DNA from: an uncultured bacterium
GTDB lineage: Bacteria; Verrucomicrobiota; Kiritimatiellia; CAIKKV01; CAIJXV01
Direction: 5' to 3'
Length of the DNA stretch: 49,281 nucleotides
NCBI GenBank assembly: GCA_903824675.1
Contig: CAIJXV010000074.1
Coordinates: 1 to 49,281 of the forward strand
Shown here: in pieces, positions 42,397 to 49,281 of the stretch
Layout: every line of letters starts with the position of its first letter
Numbering within the stretch: position 1 is the stretch's first letter
Notes under the pieces: generated by a model
Databases searched by the model: none
Told to the model about the DNA's origin: nothing
The model's input: only the letters and a program-made list of their open reading frames with translations
Made by a program: the position numbers and the translations under genes

Positions 42397-43937
42397 GCCC
42401 CTTTGGCGAAGAGAACCACTCCGATCGTCCGCAGGAGGATCTTGGCGTCCAAAACGGAACTCCGGTTGCGGAGATAATAGACATCCAGGATGCACATATT
42501 GTGGAAATCGACGTCACTGCGTCCGGAGACCTGCCAGAGACAGGTTAATCCGGGCAGACCGTCGTGACGGTTATAATGCCATTTTTCATAGTAATTATTA
42601 AAGTCCCGGCGAGGGAGCGGACGGGGGCCGACGATGTTCATATCACCCCGGAGTACGTTAAAGAGTTGGGGTAGTTCATCCAGGCTGAACCGGCGTAAAA
42701 AACGGCCGACGGGAGTTACGCGCGGGTCCTTACGGATTTTGAACAATCCCTGACCCGATTCGTTCAGGGCCTCAATGTCGGCCAGCCTTTCATCGGCCCG
42801 GTTGAACATGGTGCGAAATTTGAACATCAGGAAGGGGCGGCGGTTAACACCGATCCGTTCCTGGACAAACAACGCCGGCCCCCGGCTGGTCAGCCGGATC
42901 AGGATCGCACACAGTGCCATCAAGGGCAACGTGGGGATCAAGGCGATCGTCGCCAGCGTCACCGACCATAAGTGATCCCAGGCGATGCGCCAGGGATGGC
43001 GGGGCGGGGCGAAATGGACCAGGGGTTTTTCGTAGAAAAAATCCACCGATAATCGGCCCGGATGCACCAGAACATTCATCCGATCCGACAGGATTTTAAC
43101 GGTGATCTTTTCATCGGCCGCCCATTCCAGAGTTTGCATGATTTGGCTGACACTGATGTCGGGATCGGCCAGAATAAGAACACCGGCGGAAGTGGATTGA
43201 CACGCCTGCTTCAAGGTGGTTTGGACCGCTTCGGTATCCCCGCCCAGGGCCAGGGGTAAATGAACAGCCAGTTTCAGATCATGCGGCGCAAAGGTGTCCA
43301 GATATTGGTGGATGAAATCGGCTTCACGGGTCTGGCCGACGAGAACGACCGGGCAGGGCGGCAGATTGAAGAGGCGGCGGATTTTGCGCAATAACGCGGC
43401 GGTCAGGGCGCGAAACCAGACACAGTAGCAACAGTTGAGCGCCAGGATCAGCAGGAAAATACTGCGCGGATGGAACACATTCCGGCGCAGATAAAAATAT
43501 CCGAAGAACAATAAAAGGGCGATCAGGTTGCTGCGGATGACAATCCAGGTAATCGGTCGCTTGCGCAAAAAGCGGCGTCCCTCGTATAAATCGCTGAAGG
43601 CATAGAGGAACACGAGGATGAGACTCAGGATGCCGATGATTCGCCCGGCGCTGGAGATGTAAAAATCCAGGATGCCGCTTCCCAAGGCGCCCGTTTCGCG
43701 TAACCCCAGAAACGTATTGACGGTGGTGAACAGGGGTTCGCCGATCTCCGGATTAAACCGGATCAGCAGGGCTGAAATATAGGCGGCGACGAGGGCGGAC
43801 AAGTCGGTCATCAACAGGATTAGCCGGTAATACTGATCGGAACTTTTTTTCCAGCCGGTTCCCATAAAATCCGTTCGCGCCAGGGTTTGGAATGCGTGGT
43901 GTTGGTTTTGACACGTCTGAATAAACATGGTATCCAT
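42390..43937 (-). CDS. Undecaprenyl-phosphate sugar phosphotransferase (initiating enzyme)
   Basis: About 515 residues. Four to five N-terminal membrane helices (YRLILLMTDLSALVAAYISALLIRF onwards) and a Rossmann-like CoA-binding-type middle domain (LPPCPVVLVGQTREADFIHQYLD) precede the C-terminal bacterial sugar transferase domain: GPALFVQERIGVNRRPFLMFKFRTM, DPRVTPVGRFLRRFSLDELPQL, GDMNIVGPRPLPRRDF, GLPGLTCLWQVSGRSDVDF. This enzyme puts the first sugar-phosphate on undecaprenyl phosphate, starting repeat-unit synthesis on the membrane. The start is uncertain: ATG 43937 or 43928 are likely, TTG 43955 possible; no Shine-Dalgarno is clear. It is divergent from lysA with a very short gap. Confidence 0.9.
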   Translation of the reverse strand: MDTMFIQTCQNQHHAFQTLARTDFMGTGWKKSSDQYYRLILLMTDLSALVAAYISALLIRFNPEIGEPLFTTVNTFLGLRETGALGSGILDFYISSAGRIIGILSLILVFLYAFSDLYEGRRFLRKRPITWIVIRSNLIALLLFFGYFYLRRNVFHPRSIFLLILALNCCYCVWFRALTAALLRKIRRLFNLPPCPVVLVGQTREADFIHQYLDTFAPHDLKLAVHLPLALGGDTEAVQTTLKQACQSTSAGVLILADPDISVSQIMQTLEWAADEKITVKILSDRMNVLVHPGRLSVDFFYEKPLVHFAPPRHPWRIAWDHLWSVTLATIALIPTLPLMALCAILIRLTSRGPALFVQERIGVNRRPFLMFKFRTMFNRADERLADIEALNESGQGLFKIRKDPRVTPVGRFLRRFSLDELPQLFNVLRGDMNIVGPRPLPRRDFNNYYEKWHYNRHDGLPGLTCLWQVSGRSDVDFHNMCILDVYYLRNRSSVLDAKILLRTIGVVLFAKGAY

Positions 43938-43961
43938 TGTCGGCAAACGGGGCAAGATGAA

Positions 43962-45224
43962 ATGATGACAGCAACGACAACTTATCGCAACGGACAGTTA
44001 TTTGTAGAAGACGTATCGGTGTCCGCTCTGGCGGAACGCTGGGGAACTCCTTTGTACGTCTACAGCCGGACGATGATGGGTAACCAGATCCGGGCCCTTG
44101 CCGGGGCCATGGCGGCAGTCAAGCCGCTGATCTGCTATTCCGTCAAGGCGAATTCAAATCTGGCGGTGATCGATACCTTTCTGAAGGAAGGGGCGGGACT
44201 TGATATCGTATCGGGCGGCGAACTGTTCCGGGCTCGCAAGGCCGGTGCCGATCCGGCGCGGATTGTTTTTGCCGGCGTCGGCAAGACGCAGGACGAAATC
44301 GAATATGCGTTGAAGGAGGGGATCCTCTTTTTCACGGTCGAATCGGAGTCGGAAGCGGTTCGTATTTCGGACTGTGCCCGGCGGCTGGGGGTGGTCGGAC
44401 GGATTGCCTTTCGGGTGAATCCGGATGTGGATCCCCAGACCCACAAGTACATCAGCACCGGCAAGAAGGAAAATAAGTTCGGGTTGGATTTGAACCGGGC
44501 CGCGGCGGCCTATGCCCAGGCGGCCCGTCTGCCGAACATTGAGCTGGCAGGTTTACATATACACATCGGTTCGCAGCTCCTCAACCCCCAGCCCTATGCC
44601 GAAGCGCTCGACAAGATTTCCGGGTTGTGTCGCGATTTGAAAGTGCGGCATGCCTCCTTCCAATACCTCGACATCGGCGGGGGACTGGGAATCGATTACA
44701 AGCCCGAACAGCAGGCCCTCGAACCCGCCCAGTTCGCCGCGGTGGTGCTGCCCCGGTTACAGGCATTGGGCCTCAAGGTGGTGTTGGAGCCCGGTCGGAG
44801 CCTGGTGGGGAATGCCGGATTTCTGGTGGCCCGGGTTGAATATGTGAAGCCGGGTTACGATAAGCAGTTTGTCGTGATTGACGCCGCCATGAATGACCTG
44901 ATCCGCCCGGCATTGTACCAGGCCCACCACGAAATCCTGGCCGTTCGGGAAACGGCGGACCGGATCACCGGTGACTTGGTCGGCCCGATCTGTGAATCCG
45001 GTGATTTCCTGGCGGCGGATCGCGAATTACCGGCGGTGGGGCCGGGGGATTATGTGGCGGTGCGGAGCGCTGGCGCGTATGGGTTCTCCATGTCCTCCAA
45101 TTATAACAGCCGTCGTCGGGCGGCGGAAGTCATGGTAGAAGGCGGGCGGGCGGAATTGATCCGCGCCCGGGAAACGTGGGACGATCTGATCCGGAATGAA
45201 ACGATGTTTGAAAGGCGGGGCTGA
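43962..45224 (+). CDS. lysA: Diaminopimelate decarboxylase
   Basis: A 420-residue PLP-dependent enzyme of the alanine-racemase fold (group IV decarboxylases) that turns meso-diaminopimelate into lysine. Evidence: PLP lysine K62 in CYSVKANSNLAVI; phosphate- and substrate-binding LDIGGGLGIDYKP; THKYISTGKKENKFGLD; and VGPICESGDFLA with the conserved Cys/Glu pair contributed across the dimer, plus AGAYGFSMSSNYNSRRRAAEVMV at the C-terminus. ATG 43962 is preferred; a second ATG follows directly, and an upstream in-frame ATG at 43887 lies inside the divergent gene. dapA begins 3 bp after its stop. Confidence 0.93.
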   Translation: MMTATTTYRNGQLFVEDVSVSALAERWGTPLYVYSRTMMGNQIRALAGAMAAVKPLICYSVKANSNLAVIDTFLKEGAGLDIVSGGELFRARKAGADPARIVFAGVGKTQDEIEYALKEGILFFTVESESEAVRISDCARRLGVVGRIAFRVNPDVDPQTHKYISTGKKENKFGLDLNRAAAAYAQAARLPNIELAGLHIHIGSQLLNPQPYAEALDKISGLCRDLKVRHASFQYLDIGGGLGIDYKPEQQALEPAQFAAVVLPRLQALGLKVVLEPGRSLVGNAGFLVARVEYVKPGYDKQFVVIDAAMNDLIRPALYQAHHEILAVRETADRITGDLVGPICESGDFLAADRELPAVGPGDYVAVRSAGAYGFSMSSNYNSRRRAAEVMVEGGRAELIRARETWDDLIRNETMFERRG

Positions 45225-45227
45225 TTT

Positions 45228-46094
45228 ATGTTTCCGGGAGCTTATACTGCAATCGTAACTGCGTTCGATTCGGCGGGACAAGTCGATTACGACCGGATGC
45301 GCGCGTTGATTGATCTTCAAGTCGAAGCCGGCATGGATGGGATCGTTCCGGTGGGCACGACCGGCGAATCTCCGACCGTCAGCACCGAGGAGCATAATCG
45401 CATCATCGAAGTGGCGGTGGAAACGGCCCGGGGTCGGATCAAGGTGATCGCCGGGACCGGGGCCAACTCGACGGCGGAAGCCCTCGAACTGACCCGTCAT
45501 GCCCAGCAGGCCGGCGCGGATGGAACTCTCCAGGTTACCCCCTATTACAATAAGCCCAGCCAGGAAGGGTTATACCGTCATTTTAGTACGATTGCAGATC
45601 TCGGGTTGCCCGTGATTCTCTACAATGTCCCCGGTCGGTCGGCCCGTGAAATCGAGGTGGAAACCATTGTGCGATTGAGTCGGCATTCCAATATCGTGGC
45701 GGTCAAGGAGGCCGCGGGTAGTGTGGAGCGGGTCAGCCAGATCCTGCGGCGATGTGACATTCTGGTGTTGTCGGGCGATGATTCCTTGACCTTGCCGATG
45801 ATGGTATGTGGCGCCAAGGGGGTCATCAGCGTGGCGTCGAATGTCGTGCCCGCTGCCGTGGCGGAGATGGTTCACTCGGCCTTGGACGGGCGTTGGGAAG
45901 AGGCGCGGCAGATTCACCGGCGGTATTATCCGTTGTTCTCTGATTTGTTCCTGGATACCAATCCGGTTCCCGTCAAGGCGGCCATGGCTTTGGTGGGTCT
46001 GATCCCGGCTGTTTACCGGCTGCCCCTCTGTGAGACGACCGATTCCGTTCGGGCCAAGCTGACAGAAGATCTCAAGGAGCTGGGTTTGCTGTAG
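45228..46094 (+). CDS. dapA: 4-hydroxy-tetrahydrodipicolinate synthase
   Basis: A 288-residue TIM-barrel aldolase that condenses pyruvate with aspartate semialdehyde, first committed step of the diaminopimelate/lysine pathway. Catalytic Schiff-base lysine K160 in IVAVKEAAGS, Tyr Y132 in LYNVPGR, T44-T45 in GTTGESPT, and Y106 in VTPYYNKPSQEGLY are all present. The start lies 3 bp after lysA, and dapB follows with a 25-bp gap. Cytoplasmic homotetramer in known cases. Confidence 0.95.
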   Translation: MFPGAYTAIVTAFDSAGQVDYDRMRALIDLQVEAGMDGIVPVGTTGESPTVSTEEHNRIIEVAVETARGRIKVIAGTGANSTAEALELTRHAQQAGADGTLQVTPYYNKPSQEGLYRHFSTIADLGLPVILYNVPGRSAREIEVETIVRLSRHSNIVAVKEAAGSVERVSQILRRCDILVLSGDDSLTLPMMVCGAKGVISVASNVVPAAVAEMVHSALDGRWEEARQIHRRYYPLFSDLFLDTNPVPVKAAMALVGLIPAVYRLPLCETTDSVRAKLTEDLKELGLL

Positions 46095-46119
46095 GCAGAT
46101 GCGGAAAGGATCGAAAGCC

Positions 46120-46920
46120 ATGGGTAAAATTGTCATTATCGGTGCGGCCGGGCGTATGGGGCGAGCTTTGGTACGGTGTTTGAAGCAGCATCCCAGCTTG
46201 CGATTGGTGGGTGCCATCGAGCACGGGGAATGTCCTCTGATCGGGCGCGACGCCGGAACGGTGGCCGGAGAAGGCGAGTGCGGGGTGCTGATCAGCGATG
46301 ATCTGGCCGCCTGCGCGGCTGAGGCGGATGTCTTGATCGATTTTAGTCTGCACACGGCCGTACCCGCCCATGTCCGTCTGGCCGCCGATCTCGGCAAGGG
46401 AATGGTCATCGGAACCACCGGGATCTTCCCGGCTGAAAACGCGATTTTGCAGGAGGCCGCCCACCGCATTCCGATCGTCTGGGCGCCCAATATGAGCGTG
46501 GGGGTCAATCTGCTTTTCGCCATGGTGCGGAAGGCGGCTGGGATTTTGGGCCCCGAATATGATGTGGAAGTGACGGAAATGCATCACCGGCACAAGAAAG
46601 ATGCGCCGAGCGGGACGGCCCTGCGGTTGGCTGAAAAGGTCGCGGAAGGTCGCCGGGTGGATTTTAATGCCGTGGCGGTTTATGGCCGGGAAGGTCAAAC
46701 GGGCGAGCGCCCCAGCGGTCAGATCGGGATCCATGCCCTGCGCGGTGGGGATATCATCGGAGATCATACGGTGATGTTTGCGATCGACGGGGAACGGGTG
46801 GAATTGACCCATCGGGCCACCAGCCGGGATACCTTTGCCATGGGCGCTTTGCGCGCGGCCGCCTGGGTGATCAAGCGCCCGCCGCGAATGTATGACATGC
46901 AGGATGTGCTCGGACTTTAA
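46120..46920 (+). CDS. dapB: 4-hydroxy-tetrahydrodipicolinate reductase
   Basis: A 266-residue enzyme reducing the DapA product with NAD(P)H. N-terminal nucleotide-binding GAAGRMGRALVRCL; GTTGIF (conserved GTTG); and the active-site EMHHRHKKDAPSGTAL with catalytic His and Lys. Start ATG 46120 (MGKIVIIGAAGRMG) is chosen over ATG 46099 because the protein then begins at the family's usual place and AAAGGA sits 9 nt before it. Length is normal. Between dapA and folK in one operon. Confidence 0.95.
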   Translation: MGKIVIIGAAGRMGRALVRCLKQHPSLRLVGAIEHGECPLIGRDAGTVAGEGECGVLISDDLAACAAEADVLIDFSLHTAVPAHVRLAADLGKGMVIGTTGIFPAENAILQEAAHRIPIVWAPNMSVGVNLLFAMVRKAAGILGPEYDVEVTEMHHRHKKDAPSGTALRLAEKVAEGRRVDFNAVAVYGREGQTGERPSGQIGIHALRGGDIIGDHTVMFAIDGERVELTHRATSRDTFAMGALRAAAWVIKRPPRMYDMQDVLGL

Positions 46921-46946
46921 TCGGCCCCGCGCCGGGGAATGTGGCC

Positions 46947-47510
46947 ATGCCGATTGAGCGGCTTGAAATCGGAATCAGTCTCGGATCCAACATCGGCGAC
47001 CGTGCGGCCACCTTGATCGAGGCGGTGAGGCGATTAGATGCCTTTCCTCACTGGGTCCGGAGTGCCGTTTCATCGATTTATGAGACCGAACCGGTGGAGG
47101 TACCCGACCCGTTTCGGGACCAGCTTTATTTCAACGCGGTCATCCTTGGGTTTCTGCCCGAGGCGGAACTGGTTGTCCTATCGGATGAGTGTCATCGGAT
47201 TGAGGCTGAGATGGGCCGGGTGCGCGGACCTGAACGCAATGCGCCTCGCCCGCTGGATTTGGATTTGATTTACGCCGGAACACGGGTTTGGGATACACCG
47301 GGCCTGAGGATTCCCCATCCCCGATGGACGGAACGCCGGTTTGTGGTGGAACCGCTGGCCGAAGTCAGGCCGGGGTTACGGTTGCCCGGGCAGGACCAAA
47401 CTGTGGCGGCGATCTTGCGCGATCTGCCGACCCGGCCCGGTGTTCGACGCCTGGCGATCCCCGGGTGGCCCCCTTTGAGCGCAAGCCGGACCGAGTCCGG
47501 CGGAAAGTAA
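46947..47510 (+). CDS. folK: 2-amino-4-hydroxy-6-hydroxymethyldihydropteridine pyrophosphokinase
   Basis: A 187-residue HPPK that transfers pyrophosphate from ATP to the pterin in folate synthesis. Evidence: ISLGSNIGDRAATL at the N-terminus, YETEPVEV, NAVILGFLPEAEL, and the signature RNAPRPLDLDLIYAG with metal-binding aspartates, then IPHPRWTERRFVVEPLAEV. ATG 46947 follows GGGGAA by 8 nt; GTG 46941 is alternative. The C-terminus is ~25 residues longer than many HPPKs. It lies between dapB and panB. Confidence 0.92.
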   Translation: MPIERLEIGISLGSNIGDRAATLIEAVRRLDAFPHWVRSAVSSIYETEPVEVPDPFRDQLYFNAVILGFLPEAELVVLSDECHRIEAEMGRVRGPERNAPRPLDLDLIYAGTRVWDTPGLRIPHPRWTERRFVVEPLAEVRPGLRLPGQDQTVAAILRDLPTRPGVRRLAIPGWPPLSASRTESGGK

Positions 47511-47512
47511 AT

Positions 47513-48331
47513 ATGACGACTCCCTGGACTGCAGCCCGAATTCGGGCCACGAAACATCAACGCAAACTGGCGTGTTTGACCGCGGCCGATTTTGCCATGG
47601 CCCGGAGGATGGATGCAGCGGGGATCCCGCTGATTCTCGTGGGGGATTCCCTGGCGATGACGGTGCTGGGCTATCCCAACACCTTGCCGGTGACCATGGA
47701 CCAGATGGTCCATCATACCGCGGCGGTGGTGCGCGGGGTCCGGCAGGCGTTGGTGGTGGCTGACATGCCTTTTTTATCCTACCAGGTGTCGATCTCTCAG
47801 GCGCTTGAAAATGCCGGCCGGTTTTTGAAAGAAGCCGGAGCGGGGGCGGTGAAAATTGAAGGGGGGGCTGAACGGGTACCGGTGATCGAAGCGTTGATAC
47901 AAAATGGGATTCCGGTCCTGGGTCATATCGGCGTGGTGCCGCAGAATATCCAAGTGGCCGGGTATCGGGTCCGGGGGCGGGGCGAGGAGGAGAGTGCGCA
48001 ATTAATCGCCGATGCCCGCGCCTTGGAAGCCGCGGGAGTGTTTGCGATGGTGGTCGAATGTGTGCCGCCGGACGTCGGACGTGAAATCACCCGGGCGGTG
48101 GGAATGCCGACGATCGGGATCGGTGCCGGGCCGGACTGTGATGGCCAAGTGCTGGTGACGCCGGATCTGCTGGGACTCTTCGATGATTTTACGCCCAAAT
48201 TCGTGAAACGCTATGCGGAATTGGGGAAAGCCATGGATCAGGCTTTTGCCGCCTATCTCGGGGATGTCGAAGCGGGCCATTTCCCGGCTCCGGAACACTG
48301 TTATGGCGGCGGGGAAGGGATGAAGAAGTAA
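47513..48331 (+). CDS. panB: 3-methyl-2-oxobutanoate hydroxymethyltransferase
   Basis: A 272-residue TIM-barrel enzyme that adds a hydroxymethyl group from methylene-tetrahydrofolate to ketoisovalerate, first step of pantothenate synthesis. Signature segments: LTAADFAMARRMDAAG, LILVGDSLAMTVLGYPNTLPVTMDQMVHHT (Mg site), VKIEGG, GHIGVVPQ and VVECVPPDVGREITRAV with the catalytic Glu. Start ATG 47513 lies 2 bp after the folK stop with GGAAAG 5 nt upstream. The folK-panB pairing links folate and pantothenate supply. Last gene of the operon. Confidence 0.95.
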   Translation: MTTPWTAARIRATKHQRKLACLTAADFAMARRMDAAGIPLILVGDSLAMTVLGYPNTLPVTMDQMVHHTAAVVRGVRQALVVADMPFLSYQVSISQALENAGRFLKEAGAGAVKIEGGAERVPVIEALIQNGIPVLGHIGVVPQNIQVAGYRVRGRGEEESAQLIADARALEAAGVFAMVVECVPPDVGREITRAVGMPTIGIGAGPDCDGQVLVTPDLLGLFDDFTPKFVKRYAELGKAMDQAFAAYLGDVEAGHFPAPEHCYGGGEGMKK

Positions 48332-48332
48332 A

Positions 48333-48357
48333 GTCGGGCTTCAACACGGAGTCCGAC
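48333..48357 (+). other. Hairpin after panB
   Basis: GTCGGGCT (48333-48340) pairs with AGTCCGAC (48350-48357) with one G-U pair and a 9-nt loop, directly after the panB stop. No T tract follows, so it may be a Rho-dependent end or an mRNA-stabilising stem between panB and the SGNH gene. Confidence 0.45.
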
Positions 48358-48376
48358 CCTCCTGAAAACAAGGCAT

Positions 48377-49120
48377 ATGAACATAACCCTTGCAGTCTTT
48401 TGGAGCCTGATTATGACGACAACCTTGGTTTTGGCCGGGGAACGGGTTGTGGAAGCCGATTTGCACCAGGATGTTACCAATGCATTCATCAATCCCGATC
48501 AAGCGTCCAGCCGGCCCCGGGTGCTGATCATCGGGGATTCCATTTCGATCGGATACACGGATCCCGTGCGTAACGACCTGAAGGGGATCGCCGAGGTATT
48601 TCGCCCGCCCGTGAACTGCCAACACAGCGGATATGGGGTTGCGCACCTCAAAGCCTGGCTTGGGACGAGTCAATGGGATGTGATCCATTTTAATTTTGGC
48701 ATCTGGGACACGCATTTGCTCGATTCAAAGGGACAACTTTTGAGTAGTAGTCTTGAAGCGAATAATCAACTGCCGGCGGATAGCCGGATACGATATACGC
48801 CCGAGCAATATCAAGAGAATCTGGTCAAAATCATCAAGGTTCTCAAGGGGACCGGGGCCAAGCTCATCTGGGCCAGCACGACACCCGTCCGGTGTCGACC
48901 CCCGGCGCGGCTCGAGATCATTCCGGCGTACAACCGGATGGCCGCCGATCTCATGAAATCCCAAGGTATTGCCATTGATGATTTATACACCTTCGTTCTA
49001 CCCCAGGTGAAGGAGTGGCAGACTCCAGACCAGTGCCATTTCAATGCGAAGGGAAACCAGCAGTTGGGCAAACAAGTGGCCAACAGCATTCAGCGTTCGA
49101 TCGAGAGCAAGACTCCCTGA
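48377..49120 (+). CDS. Exported SGNH/GDSL-type hydrolase
   Basis: A 247-residue protein with a signal peptide (residues 1-20: MNITLAVFWSLIMTTTLVLA). SGNH blocks: G53-D54-S55 (IIGDSIS) with the nucleophile Ser, a glycine in SGYGVAHL, N106 in FNFGIWD (block III), and D218-x2-H221 in PDQCHF, the catalytic pair. Relatives are periplasmic or secreted carbohydrate esterases or lipases; removal of acyl groups from a polysaccharide is plausible but not shown. It lies 45 bp after panB and may be read through from it or have its own promoter. Confidence 0.85.
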   Translation: MNITLAVFWSLIMTTTLVLAGERVVEADLHQDVTNAFINPDQASSRPRVLIIGDSISIGYTDPVRNDLKGIAEVFRPPVNCQHSGYGVAHLKAWLGTSQWDVIHFNFGIWDTHLLDSKGQLLSSSLEANNQLPADSRIRYTPEQYQENLVKIIKVLKGTGAKLIWASTTPVRCRPPARLEIIPAYNRMAADLMKSQGIAIDDLYTFVLPQVKEWQTPDQCHFNAKGNQQLGKQVANSIQRSIESKTP

Positions 49121-49146
49121 ACACCAGGCCACAGGGTCCGGCCCGT

Positions 49147-49215
49147 TGCGTCAAATACAAATGACACCGAAGACATGAGCCTCCGCCAGGGGTAATGCGT
49201 CATAATCATGACACC
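49147..49215. promoter_or_regulatory. Two related dyad sites at the right edge
   Basis: Site 1 at 49147-49168 is a 22-bp element TGCGTCA...TGACACC. Site 2 at 49196-49215 is TGCGTCATAATCATGACACC. Each contains an inverted GTCA/TGAC pair and they share flanking TGCG and ACC, differing mainly by two bases of spacer. The starts are 49 bp apart. They look like a duplicated operator for a gene outside the window. The rest of the 161-bp tail shows nothing else. Confidence 0.45.
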
Positions 49216-49281
49216 ATCCGCATCGGTTGTTTGCGGACTTGTGGAGAGGTCCAGGATCGGGCCTTGCGGATCTGCCCAGCC

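Noticed and set aside
43938-43961. Lysine riboswitch before lysA
   Set aside because: The gap between lysA and the divergent sugar transferase is far too short for a riboswitch aptamer and shows no such structure.
45570-46523. Minus-strand open frame opposite dapA and dapB
   Set aside because: Both dapA and dapB active-site motifs are intact on the plus strand; the antisense protein is Arg/Pro/His-rich without known features.

Overview
The window reads as one chromosomal segment of a Gram-negative, moderately GC-rich heterotroph. No taxon marker (rRNA or similar) is present, so placement is inference. An AraC regulator, Gfo/Idh/MocA oxidoreductase, TIM-barrel epimerase, heparinase II/III and DUF2961 (GH172) set, an exosortase/EpsI protein inside an exopolysaccharide cluster, and ExbB/ExbD genes together fit the PVC superphylum best (Kiritimatiellota, Lentisphaerota, Verrucomicrobiota or Planctomycetota relatives). 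The DNA is coding-dense, with many ATGA/GTGA start-stop overlaps.

Layout. 1-5893: a structured non-coding stretch, two radical SAM genes, a large YfhO-like membrane protein on the minus strand, and two copies of a ~59-bp dispersed repeat bracketing these genes. 5844-7862: a tRNA-Tyr gene with promoter and encoded CCA, followed by a small accessory island: four 10-bp tandem repeats, three GGGTACAA boxes, and a two-gene winged-helix/nucleotidyltransferase pair resembling an AbiE-type toxin-antitoxin module, closed by a terminator. 7853-17216: a methyltransferase, a DUF2961/GH172 lipoprotein with an extra half module, a tail-anchored J-domain-like protein, and a carbohydrate-use module (heparinase and AraC regulator divergent from an oxidoreductase and an epimerase).

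17315-27741: a ten-gene plus-strand unit: FmdB zinc ribbon, zinc-ribbon membrane protein, a peptidase-MA-like protein without a zinc motif, argH, ExbB, ExbD, a periplasmic TPR protein, a membrane-anchored von Willebrand A (VWA) protein, and pdxB. The most interesting point in the window is here: the single membrane helix of the VWA protein carries the Ser-x3-His motif of TonB/TolA, directly downstream of intact ExbB/ExbD motor genes and a CpoB-like TPR gene. This looks like a Ton/Tol-type energised system in which a VWA domain takes the place of the TonB or TolA C-terminal domain.

27792-43937: an exopolysaccharide cluster with five GT4 glycosyltransferases, one GT9, a phosphoglycerol-transferase-like sulfatase, two methyltransferases, a flippase, an O-antigen ligase/polymerase broken at an 11-G tract, an exosortase-EpsI fusion with an inserted zinc-ribbon-like segment, and the initiating sugar-phosphate transferase. 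43962-48331: lysA-dapA-dapB-folK-panB, an essential-metabolism operon for lysine/diaminopimelate, folate and pantothenate. 48377-49281: an SGNH hydrolase and, at the right edge, two related dyads that look like operators.
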